Assembly (NCBI GenBank): GCA_964651495.1
Contig: CAZYWP010000104.1
Location: 1 to 11,116 of the forward strand
Reading direction: 5' to 3'
DNA from: CAZNVB01 sp964651495
GTDB lineage: Bacteria; Acidobacteriota; Aminicenantia; Aminicenantales; UBA8522
Length of the DNA: 11,116 nucleotides
Position 1 is the first letter of the stretch; each line of letters starts with the position of its first letter. This document shows, piece by piece, positions 1-6,714 of the stretch. The notes under the pieces were generated by a model. It saw nothing but the letters and a program-made list of their open reading frames with translations, had not been told where the DNA came from and did not search any database. The position numbers and the translations under genes are program-made.

Positions 1-93
1 CAGCACTCCGATTCGGGAAAACCCAGTTTTATGAATATCGGCGAAAAAGTCAAACATCCCAAGAAAGTTGATTATCGTCGGCAAATAATATAA
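1..93 (+). CDS. Possible C-terminal tail of an upstream gene (partial)
   Basis: Frame 1 is open from the window edge for 30 codons and ends in TAA at 91-93. The peptide is hydrophilic and lysine-rich and ends YRRQII; I do not recognise it. A second frame is also open here for 23 codons, so openness alone is weak evidence. If real, the gene ends 21 bp before the start of the next one and could be co-transcribed with it. The base composition is more AT-rich than in the genes downstream, so this may equally be non-coding. Confidence 0.3.
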   Translation, partial: QHSDSGKPSFMNIGEKVKHPKKVDYRRQII

Positions 94-96
94 ATA
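68..96 (+). promoter_or_regulatory. Weak candidate sigma70-type promoter
   Basis: TTGATT at 68-73 and TAAATA at 91-96 are separated by 17 bp in a locally AT-rich stretch ahead of the DUF5703 gene. The predicted transcript would start around 102-104, leaving only about a dozen bases before the ATG at 115 and barely including the ribosome binding site. Both boxes deviate from consensus, and an overlapping TATAAA at 89-94 is an alternative -10. Treat as a guess. Confidence 0.22.
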
Positions 97-102
97 CGGG
101 CT

Positions 103-109
103 GAGGTGA
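103..109 (+). promoter_or_regulatory. Ribosome binding site that decides the start at 115
   Basis: GAGGTGA ends five bases before the ATG at 115. An in-frame GTG at 106 lies inside this Shine-Dalgarno-like sequence and has no comparable site of its own, so the ATG at 115 is the better start. Confidence 0.6.
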
Positions 110-114
110 GCAAT

Positions 115-2406
115 ATGCGGAGATTACAGGGATATCCAGGTGTTGGCTGGCTGGTCCTGGCAATTATTATTGTTACGGCCGCTCCTTCTTGTGCCAGACA
201 GGGCTATGATCCACTGCGCAACCTCGAAAAGTATAACGTCGTCTGGGACTCGCCGAGCCGGGACGCCTGGGGGACCATGCCGGCCGGGAACGGCGACATC
301 AGCCTCAACGTCTGGGTGGAGGAGAGCGGCGACCTCCTCTTCTACATCGGCAAGTCGGACTCCTGGGATGACAACAGCCGGCTCTTGAAGGTCGGCCGGG
401 TGAGAGTTCGGCTCAACCCCAATCCCTGCCTTCAGTCGAAGGCGTTTCTCCAGACCCTGCGTCTGCGCGACGCCGCGGTCGAAGTCCGCTGCGGGGAAGG
501 GGAGGAGCGAGTTGACATCCGGGTGTGGGCCGACGCCGTTCAACCGGTCATTCATGTTCTCGTGGACGGCAGGAAGCTGGTTGAAGCCATAGCCTCGATC
601 GAATTGTGGCGCAGCGAGTCGCTCGAGCTCCCGACCATCGAGGTCAGCGATGTCCATTACGACCACTATGTGCCCGCCAACAAGCACTTCCCGACCGTCG
701 TCGAACCGGATTCTTTACTGACCGGTCAGGAAGGCCGCATCGGCTGGTATCATCACAATATCAAGTCCGTGGGGCCGGCCCTCTCGGCTCAACTTCAGGA
801 CATGGAAGGTTTCGAGCAGCCCGACCCGATCCTCGACCGGACCTTCGGGGCCGTGATCACGGCCGAGAGGGGACAGCGGGTCGATGACCTTAACTTACGT
901 TCGCCCGCAGCATCATCCCACGTGTTCAGCATCTTCGTCCTGACGAAACATCCGTCATCGCCGGATGAATGGCTCAAAGCCACAGAGGAGATTATCGCGT
1001 CAACGGAAAAGACCTCTTTTGCCGAACGCCTCCGTGCCCACCGCGCCTGGTGGGAGGAGTTCTGGAAGCGGAGCTGGATTGATATCGCCGCGGCGAGCCC
1101 GGAGGACGATGCCTATATCCTGAGCCGTGCTTACATCCTGCAGCGGTTCATCAACGCCTGCGCCGGACGCGGGCATTATCCCATCAAGTTCAACGGGTCG
1201 ATCTTCACAGTCCCCAACCCGGGAAGCCCCGGAGACGCCGATTACCGCCTATGGGGTCCCGGCTACTGGTGGCAGAACACGCGTCTGCCCTACATGAGCA
1301 TGTGCACCTCCGGCGACTTCGACCTTCTGCCGTCTCTCTACCGGATGTATAACGAAGAAGTGCTGGAGATGGCCAAATTCCGGACCCAGCGCTATTTCGA
1401 CCACGCCGGCGCCTATTTCAACGAGTGCGTCTATTTCTGGGGAGCTGCCTTCAACGAGTCCTATGGCTGGACGCCGCGGGAAAAGCGGACGGTGGTCGAA
1501 AATGAAAGCCGCTGGCACCGCTGGGAATGGCAGGGCGGGGTCGAGCTCCTGCACATGATGATCGACCACTATGAGCATACTCTGGATGATGCTCTTTTGC
1601 AGGAATTGCTCCTTCCCCTTGCCCACGAGATCCTGACATTCTATGACCTTCACTACAAAGTCGATGACAAGGGGAAGATCGTCATGGAGCCTTCCCAGGC
1701 GCTGGAGACCTGGTGGGACTGCCGCAACCCGATGCCGGAGATCGCCGGGATCCTGGCAGTCACGGAGCGGCTGCTGGAACTGGCCGGAGACAAGGTCCGC
1801 GGCGACGAGAAATCCTTATGGCAGCGACTGCATGACAAGATGCCGGGTCTTCCGACGAGAGAAGCCGAGGGCAAAAGGATGCTCGCCCCGGCCGAGACCT
1901 TCGCCACCAAGAGCAACATCGAAAATCCCGAGCTTTACGCCGTCTTCCCTTATCGGCGGGTGGCGGTCGGCCGGCCGGGAATCGAGCTGGCCGTCGAGGC
2001 ACTCAACCAGCGCTGGGATAAGGGGAATTTCGGCTGGCGCCAGGACGATATCTTCATGGCCTATCTAGGGCTGACGGATGAGGCGCGCGAGTATCTCGTC
2101 GGCCGCGCCAGGAAATGGCATGAAGGCTCCCGTTTTCCCGCCTTCTGGGGGCCGAACTACGACTGGGTTCCCGACCAGGACCACGGCGGTGTGCTGCTCA
2201 AGGCGTTGCAGTCGATGCTGATCCAGACAGACGGGAAAAAGATCTTCCTTCTCCCGGCCTGGCCGAAGGATTGGGATGTCGATTTCCGGGTCCATGCGCC
2301 TTACCAGACGATCTTGGAAGGACGCGTCAGGGGGGGTGAGGTCATAAAACTGTCCGTGCGTCCTCCCGACCGCCGTAAAGATGTTCAGGTCGTGGCGCGG
2401 CATTAG
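115..2406 (+). CDS. Exported DUF5703-type protein, probable glycoside hydrolase relative
   Basis: Predicted 763-residue secreted or lipid-anchored protein. Residues 1-26 form a signal sequence: basic MRR, a hydrophobic stretch, then AAPSC. Cys26 could be lipidated, although -3 is Ala, so the lipobox is poor. The N-terminal beta-rich part begins YNVVWDSP (40-47) and TMPAGNGDISLNVW (about 54-67), which I recognise as the Pfam DUF5703 N-terminal domain. The middle is helical and Trp/Tyr-rich (GYWWQNTRLPY near 380), as in (alpha/alpha)6 barrels of the GH95/GH65 type. The C-terminus has LLPAWP (712-716), common at the end of such proteins. Conserved-looking acids that could be catalytic are Glu525, Asp644/645 in WRQDD and Asp687/689 in PDQDHGG; this is inference. 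The substrate is unknown, with plant or microbial polysaccharide side chains plausible. The start at ATG 115 is preferred over GTG 106. The TAG stop lies inside the palindrome that follows. Confidence 0.82.
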   Translation: MRRLQGYPGVGWLVLAIIIVTAAPSCARQGYDPLRNLEKYNVVWDSPSRDAWGTMPAGNGDISLNVWVEESGDLLFYIGKSDSWDDNSRLLKVGRVRVRLNPNPCLQSKAFLQTLRLRDAAVEVRCGEGEERVDIRVWADAVQPVIHVLVDGRKLVEAIASIELWRSESLELPTIEVSDVHYDHYVPANKHFPTVVEPDSLLTGQEGRIGWYHHNIKSVGPALSAQLQDMEGFEQPDPILDRTFGAVITAERGQRVDDLNLRSPAASSHVFSIFVLTKHPSSPDEWLKATEEIIASTEKTSFAERLRAHRAWWEEFWKRSWIDIAAASPEDDAYILSRAYILQRFINACAGRGHYPIKFNGSIFTVPNPGSPGDADYRLWGPGYWWQNTRLPYMSMCTSGDFDLLPSLYRMYNEEVLEMAKFRTQRYFDHAGAYFNECVYFWGAAFNESYGWTPREKRTVVENESRWHRWEWQGGVELLHMMIDHYEHTLDDALLQELLLPLAHEILTFYDLHYKVDDKGKIVMEPSQALETWWDCRNPMPEIAGILAVTERLLELAGDKVRGDEKSLWQRLHDKMPGLPTREAEGKRMLAPAETFATKSNIENPELYAVFPYRRVAVGRPGIELAVEALNQRWDKGNFGWRQDDIFMAYLGLTDEAREYLVGRARKWHEGSRFPAFWGPNYDWVPDQDHGGVLLKALQSMLIQTDGKKIFLLPAWPKDWDVDFRVHAPYQTILEGRVRGGEVIKLSVRPPDRRKDVQVVARH

Positions 2407-2475
2407 GGGGACATCATACGTAATTCACTTAATTTGGGCAGTAATTGAGTATATTATGTATGGCGTCCCCCTAAT
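2402..2475. repeat. 74-bp near-perfect palindrome (REP/MITE-like)
   Basis: The outer arms 2402-2429 and 2448-2475 match as inverted repeats at 23 of 28 positions, starting with 11 perfect bases (ATTAGGGGGAC). Pairing continues inward through 2430-2434 and 2443-2447, leaving an 8-base loop, TGGGCAGT, at 2435-2442. Several mismatches are G-U compatible in one RNA strand. Arms starting with GGGGGAC resemble palindromic elements linked to IS200-like REP-associated tyrosine transposases (RAYTs); no transposase is present, so that is inference. It lies between two convergent genes. Neither side is followed by a T-run, so it is not a textbook intrinsic terminator, but such a stem could still block or protect both transcripts. 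Confidence 0.8.
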
Positions 2476-2504
2476 TCAAGGGGAATGACTTTTCTCAGCT
2501 GCAC

Positions 2505-5381
2505 TCACTTCTTTCCGGACGGTACAAGGCGCTTGAGTTCCTCGAACCAGTTCTGGACGAGGATCATTTCGGTGACAGGCGTGGGTTTTCTTTGTTCATG
2601 CTTGACCATGAGGAATCGCTGGGAGTCGAGGGACAGGTCATGGTTGCGTATGGGGAAAGACCGCTCGTATCCCGATTTCTCAAAAAGCAGGCGCGGCTTG
2701 CCGGGCGAGAATCCGCCATCCGTCCGGACATCCATGACCCACATTTGATCCCCCCGTCGGAAGAAAAGCTGCTTGCCGTCCCTGGCCCATAGCGGGTCGC
2801 GACCGCCCTCGCTCGAGACAAGGGTTTTCGGGCCCGGTCCCGGGAACGGCCTGACGTAGACCTCTTCGCGATTCGACTCATCGGATGTATAAACGATCCA
2901 ACGGCCGTCCGGCGAGAAATCCGGATATCGCTCGCTGAATGGAGAATTCAGGAACGGGGTCACGCGTCCGGAGTCGACGTCAAGCATGGCGATGTCGCTG
3001 CCGGTATCCGGCGAGACATCGATGATGGCGACCGTTTTCCCATCCGGAGACCAGGATGCCGGCTGTTGCGAATGTTCGCTTTTTATCAGGCGCTCCATCG
3101 GTGAGCTGCCATCGGAAAGCATCCAATAGAGATTCATCGGCGGGGATTTTGACCAAGAAATCATGAGCCGTTTTCCGTCGGGGCTCCAGGCCATATTGTA
3201 GGCTGTTCCATCGCTGGTCAACCGGTTGTTCGTGCCTCTGTCCAGGTCAAACACACAGACCAAGTGCTCTTGGCCGGCGGTTGGGTAGGCGATTCTCCGG
3301 CCATCAGGCGAAAGACGCGCACCGCCGGGAGGAGGAGAGAGTTCCAAGTCCGTCACTGGCTGCTCATCGCCTCTCTGATCCACCCACACGAACGAACGCT
3401 TCAGGTTCGGGACGACACCGCCTGGCGCATAGATGAGCGTCCCTGTGTCGGAGATGTCGAATTGACCGGCGCCGGTGTGTCCACTGTACATGGAGCTGGT
3501 AAACGCTTGCATGACGTTTTCAACCAGCGCGACCGGTTCTCCGATAGCCTCCAGCTTGGCCGGATCGAATCGGACGGCCATGAGCGTTCCCTGCCTCAGA
3601 AAGACAAGATGCCCCGTGGGAACGTACCTGGCATCTGACCCGTCCTCGAGCAGAACACGCCAGTCGCGCGTATCCAGTCTGAGGAGAGCAAGGCAGGGTT
3701 GCCAGTCCCATTCGTTTCTCCTTATGGTGAACAGCACAGCCTTCCCGTTGGGAAGCCAGGACGGCAGACGGTGGCCATACTCCTCGCGCTTCGGGTCAGG
3801 CTTGGTTAGGGTCTCGAGCTTCCCGCCCTCAGCCGAAATCCTCGAGAGGCCGGCGGCGAGTCCGTCGTTAAGCACGATGCTGTTATCGCGCCCCCAAGTC
3901 GCAGCTAAGAACGTAGATGAAAGCTCGCACAACTCGCTCGGGACGCCGCCTTCGACAAATACCTTCTTCAACTTCCCGTCCGCCGAGAACCCCACCCACC
4001 GGTTGTCGGGCGAGAGGAAGGGATTGTCCGCCCCTTCCGTTCCGGCGATGGGTTTGGCTTCCGACCGGTCCATTCTCCGCAGGTACAATCGAGGCTTCGC
4101 CTGAGGGCCTGGATCCTCCTCGATGGCGCTGTAGACGACGAAACTGCCATCGCTCGAAATGGTCATGGCCGCGCAGGTCGGGCGCTCCATTTCTTCATAG
4201 GTGCGCCGGCCTTGGAGCCTCTGACCCGGCTCGACCTTGATAGTTGATGTGATCATTGAAGGGGAAGTAGCGGGCTGCGGATGCTTGAAGAATATCCTGT
4301 CGATGAGGATGCCCGCGAGCAGCATGACAGCCGCACCGGCAGCCAGCCACAGAAGTGAGAATCTATGGGGAACAGGCACTGCTTCAGGGGGATAAGTTGC
4401 AGGCTCTCCGATTTCGAGTCGTGCATCTCCGATATCGCGCATGCGCTCTTTGGGGTCTTTCTGCAGGCACCGGCGCAAAACGGCCCGCACGTTTCCAGGC
4501 GTGCGGGCTGGAAGCGAATCCCAGCCGGGTTCACCCCTGAGAATAGCGGCGATGCTTTCGGTGACCGTAGCGCTAGAGAAGGCGCGCTGGCCGGCCAGGC
4601 ACTCGAACAGGATGCAGCCGAAGGCCCAGATGTCCGCCCGTTTGTCGACCGGCCTTGCCGTGGCCTGCTCTGGACTCATGTAGGCGGCAGTCCCAAGAAT
4701 TACCCCCGGCTCCGTCATATCCGCGGTGATAGTCGGGGACTTGCTGATATCAACCTCGGAAGTCTGGTCGTGGAATGCTTTTGCTAGGCCGAAATCCAGG
4801 ATCTTGACCTTCCTCTCGGGAGTGATTTTAACGTTCGCGGGCTTGAGGTCGCGGTGGATAATCCCTTTCTCATGGGCGCCTTCAAGCCCTTCGGCGATCT
4901 GCCGGCAGACCTCCAGGGTTTCTTCGAGAGTGAGTGCGCTTCGGCTCAACCGCTCGGCTAAGGTCTCGCCTTCGACAAGCTCCAGCACAAGAAAGCGCTT
5001 CCCGTCGGCTTCTTCAACTCCGTAGATGGCGGCGATATTCGGATGATTGAGAGAGGCGAGGACCCTGGCCTCGCGCTCGAATCGGGCCAGCCGCTCCGGA
5101 TCGGCCGCGAAGATTTCCGGCAGGACTTTGATGGCGACCTTGCGGGCAAGTTTCGTGTCCTCGGCTTCATAGACAACGCCCATGCCGCCGCGGCCGATCT
5201 CCTCGGTAATGCGGTACTTTGCGGCAATAAGGCTTCCCTTTGTCAGGACATAGGCAGGCGATTCGAGCGTTTTTGTCAGGGCAGGAGGCTGGCCGGCCTG
5301 CGTGAGCGCCGTGGCGCAGTTGCCGCAAAACCGGGACGTGTCAGGATTATCGGACTGGCATTTCGGACACTTGACGGCCAC
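2505..5381 (-). CDS. Transmembrane Ser/Thr protein kinase with N-terminal zinc ribbon and PD40/TolB-like propeller
   Basis: A 958-residue receptor-like kinase. Cys5, Cys8, Cys19 and Cys22 (CPKC, CGNC) form a zinc ribbon. The kinase domain spans about 57-325 with all key residues present: glycine loop GRGGMG (63-68), VAIK Lys85, probable alpha-C Glu104, HRDLKPAN (176-183, catalytic Asp178), DFG (196-198) and MSPE (235-238). It should therefore be active. A proline-rich linker leads to one membrane segment (342-360), which would place the kinase in the cytoplasm and about 590 residues outside. That outer part contains SPDG-type PD40 repeats near 457, 691, 733, 778 and 823, a TolB-like beta-propeller. 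The tail reads NWFEELKRLVP (944-954), a recurrent ending in Acidobacteriota/Aminicenantota homologues. The start is GTG at 5381, with AAAGGGA (5388-5394) six bases upstream. The ligand and phosphorylation targets are unknown. It lies 30 bp downstream of a tRNA gene and convergent to the DUF5703 gene. Confidence 0.93.
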   Translation of the reverse strand: MAVKCPKCQSDNPDTSRFCGNCATALTQAGQPPALTKTLESPAYVLTKGSLIAAKYRITEEIGRGGMGVVYEAEDTKLARKVAIKVLPEIFAADPERLARFEREARVLASLNHPNIAAIYGVEEADGKRFLVLELVEGETLAERLSRSALTLEETLEVCRQIAEGLEGAHEKGIIHRDLKPANVKITPERKVKILDFGLAKAFHDQTSEVDISKSPTITADMTEPGVILGTAAYMSPEQATARPVDKRADIWAFGCILFECLAGQRAFSSATVTESIAAILRGEPGWDSLPARTPGNVRAVLRRCLQKDPKERMRDIGDARLEIGEPATYPPEAVPVPHRFSLLWLAAGAAVMLLAGILIDRIFFKHPQPATSPSMITSTIKVEPGQRLQGRRTYEEMERPTCAAMTISSDGSFVVYSAIEEDPGPQAKPRLYLRRMDRSEAKPIAGTEGADNPFLSPDNRWVGFSADGKLKKVFVEGGVPSELCELSSTFLAATWGRDNSIVLNDGLAAGLSRISAEGGKLETLTKPDPKREEYGHRLPSWLPNGKAVLFTIRRNEWDWQPCLALLRLDTRDWRVLLEDGSDARYVPTGHLVFLRQGTLMAVRFDPAKLEAIGEPVALVENVMQAFTSSMYSGHTGAGQFDISDTGTLIYAPGGVVPNLKRSFVWVDQRGDEQPVTDLELSPPPGGARLSPDGRRIAYPTAGQEHLVCVFDLDRGTNNRLTSDGTAYNMAWSPDGKRLMISWSKSPPMNLYWMLSDGSSPMERLIKSEHSQQPASWSPDGKTVAIIDVSPDTGSDIAMLDVDSGRVTPFLNSPFSERYPDFSPDGRWIVYTSDESNREEVYVRPFPGPGPKTLVSSEGGRDPLWARDGKQLFFRRGDQMWVMDVRTDGGFSPGKPRLLFEKSGYERSFPIRNHDLSLDSQRFLMVKHEQRKPTPVTEMILVQNWFEELKRLVPSGKK

Positions 5382-5411
5382 TTATGGTCCCTTTAATAGG
5401 GAGAATAGGGC

Positions 5412-5485
5412 TGGCTGGGAAGCCTGGATTCGAACCAAGATTCCATGATCCAGAGTCATGTGTCCTGCCATTGGACGACTTCCCA
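5412..5485 (-). tRNA. tRNA-Gln (anticodon CTG), CCA encoded
   Basis: Read on the minus strand, the sequence folds into a complete cloverleaf. The acceptor stem TGGGAAG/CTTCCCA has 7 pairs. The D arm is GTCC/GGAC around AATGGCA. The anticodon stem CATGA/TCATG encloses the loop CTCTGGA, giving anticodon CTG, which reads CAG. The variable loop has 4 bases, and the T arm CTTGG/CCAGG encloses the canonical loop TTCGAAT. The discriminator is G, followed by an encoded CCA at 5412-5414. The body is 71 nt and 74 nt with CCA. The first acceptor pair is U-A, as is usual for bacterial tRNA-Gln. The 3' end lies 30 bp from the start of the kinase gene on the same strand. Confidence 0.96.
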
Positions 5486-5497
5486 GCAGGCGCATTA

Positions 5498-5526
5498 ATC
5501 ATAGTGAATCCCGCGGTTTTTTTCAA
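5498..5526 (-). promoter_or_regulatory. sigma70-type promoter of the tRNA-Gln gene
   Basis: On the minus strand TTGAAA (5521-5526) and TATGAT (5498-5503) are separated by exactly 17 bp, each one or two bases from consensus. Transcription would begin near 5491, about six bases before the mature tRNA 5' end at 5485, a plausible short leader for RNase P. With no obvious terminator before the kinase start, the same promoter may also serve the kinase. Confidence 0.7.
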
Positions 5527-5559
5527 CTTCTGAGTGCCCGCCGCCTCCCTCTGTTGGTG

Positions 5560-5633
5560 CCCCCCTCTCCTTCATCCTCTCCCACGGGGGGAGAGGAATG
5601 GCAATAGGGTTTCCCGCATGGGGGAGAGGAAAA
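5560..5633. repeat. Pyrimidine/purine repeats able to form alternative hairpins
   Basis: The gene-free stretch 5527-5685 contains CCTCTCC twice (5564-5570, 5576-5582) followed by the 12-base direct repeat GGGGGAGAGGAA twice (5587-5598, 5620-5631). CCTCTCCC (5576-5583) pairs perfectly with GGGAGAGG (5589-5596) over a 5-base loop, and the outer copies can pair around it. CCTCTCCC/GGGGAGAGG hairpins are a common type of dispersed intergenic repeat in bacteria; whether this is one of a family here cannot be told from one copy. It sits between the divergent promoters of the tRNA-kinase unit and the rightward operon. Confidence 0.55.
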
Positions 5634-5644
5634 TCCGGCATTAA

Positions 5645-5673
5645 TTGACAGGGGGAAATTCAGGTGATAACAT
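5645..5673 (+). promoter_or_regulatory. Strong-looking promoter for the rightward operon
   Basis: A perfect -35 TTGACA (5645-5650) is followed after 17 bp by the -10 TAACAT (5668-5673), with TGA directly before it resembling an extended -10. Transcription is predicted near 5680, only about six bases before the ATG at 5686, which implies a leaderless or nearly leaderless mRNA. It probably drives the flippase-like gene and, by read-through, nrdR, hsp20, lon and thiL. Confidence 0.6.
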
Positions 5674-5685
5674 GAACGGCTAATC

Positions 5686-6714
5686 ATGAGGAAAAACACC
5701 GTCCGCCTGGGCATCATTTTCGCCCTGACCATCCTCTTCCTCTTCTTTTTCTTCCGCAGCGTCGACTGGCGGGAAGTCTATCGTTATCTCGTTGACGTCA
5801 ACGTCTGGCTTTTTATCGCCACCATCCTCATAGCGCCCCTTCACCTCGTTACCCGGGCCTATCGTTGGCAATTCCTGCTCCATCAGGAGAAAAAGAACGT
5901 CAATTTTTATAACATGTTTGCCGGGAACGCGGTGGGGTTCACTTTCAATTTTATCTTTCCCGGCCGGCTGGGAGAGCTCATCAAGCCGCTCTACCTCGCC
6001 CAGAAAGAGGGGATCCGGAAGGGTTTCGCCATCGGCACGGTTGTCGTCGAGCGGATCTTCGACATGTTCACCATGTGTGCTCTGCTGGGCCTTTTCATGA
6101 TCGCCCGTCCGCTCTTCGCCTCGATCTTCCAGGTCAACGACGAGGCCTATCACAACCTGAATTTTTGGGGCCTGGTCGGCCTGGCCTTTGCTTCGGGCCT
6201 GCTTTTCTTCAGCCTGGGGCTCTACTTTTTCCGGGAAAAGACCCTGGCCCTGGTCACTTTCGTCCTCCGGCCCTTTCCCCAGAAGTTTACCGCGAGAGTT
6301 CTTAAGCTCAGCGACGAGTTCATCGCCGGGCTGAAGTTTTTCCACTCGCTGAAAAGTCTTTTGCTCTACGCCCTTTTCTCTTTCGTGGTCTGGCTCGGCA
6401 TAATCTTCTATTACTGGGTCTTCTTCGCCGCCTTCCGCATCCGGCTTCCCTTTTTCGTCCTTTTTCCCTATGTCTTTCTGACCATGGTCGGGGCGTCCAT
6501 CCCGACGCCTGGGATGGTGGGCGGATTCCATTATTTCTCCAAGCTGGGAATGACTCAGCTTTACGGCACCGACCCGAACCAGGCCGTCGGGGTGACGATC
6601 GTCGTTCATGCCCTCCAGGTCGTGGTGACTTGTCTGGTCGGATATGCTATATTATGGAAAGAGGGGTTGTCCCTCTTCCAGCTCAAGAAATTAGGAGAGG
6701 ATGCGGAAACATGA
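5686..6714 (+). CDS. YbhN/UPF0104-type flippase-like integral membrane protein (LPG synthase TM domain family)
   Basis: A 342-residue polytopic inner-membrane protein of the family annotated as lysylphosphatidylglycerol synthase transmembrane region (PF03706), or flippase-like domain. Diagnostic parts are GRLGELIKPLYL (93-104), then ERIFDMF (122-128), and PTPGMVGGFHYF (273-284). Hydrophobic segments lie near 8-23, 41-56, 76-92, 114-140, 160-182, 225-248, 255-272 and 303-325, about eight helices. The aminoacyl-transferase domain of true MprF is absent, so this is the stand-alone form, thought to move lipids or lipid-linked intermediates; the substrate is unknown. No Shine-Dalgarno precedes the ATG, and the predicted transcript start is about six bases away. 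An upstream ATG at 5672 hits a stop after two codons, so 5686 is the first usable start. The stop overlaps the nrdR start in ATGA. It heads the five-gene run. Confidence 0.88.
   Translation: MRKNTVRLGIIFALTILFLFFFFRSVDWREVYRYLVDVNVWLFIATILIAPLHLVTRAYRWQFLLHQEKKNVNFYNMFAGNAVGFTFNFIFPGRLGELIKPLYLAQKEGIRKGFAIGTVVVERIFDMFTMCALLGLFMIARPLFASIFQVNDEAYHNLNFWGLVGLAFASGLLFFSLGLYFFREKTLALVTFVLRPFPQKFTARVLKLSDEFIAGLKFFHSLKSLLLYALFSFVVWLGIIFYYWVFFAAFRIRLPFFVLFPYVFLTMVGASIPTPGMVGGFHYFSKLGMTQLYGTDPNQAVGVTIVVHALQVVVTCLVGYAILWKEGLSLFQLKKLGEDAET

Noticed and set aside
106..114. GTG start three codons upstream for the DUF5703 protein
   Set aside because: The GTG lies inside the Shine-Dalgarno-like GAGGTGA that serves the ATG at 115.
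2402..2475. Palindrome as a classical rho-independent terminator
   Set aside because: Neither strand shows a T-run after the stem, and the length and near-full symmetry fit a REP-like element better.
2485..2792. Short plus-strand frames of 66-87 codons overlapping the kinase 3' end
   Set aside because: They are shadows of the kinase gene; the minus-strand product has intact propeller repeats through this region.
5680..6609. Antisense frame of 309 codons opposite the membrane-protein gene
   Set aside because: The translation is an extremely charged, E/K/D/G-rich string typical of the reverse complement of transmembrane codons. The plus strand has the family motifs.
6630..6710. Upstream extension of nrdR to a start at 6630
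   Set aside because: NrdR proteins begin at the MKCPFC zinc ribbon. The extra 27 residues overlap the end of the membrane-protein gene in another frame.
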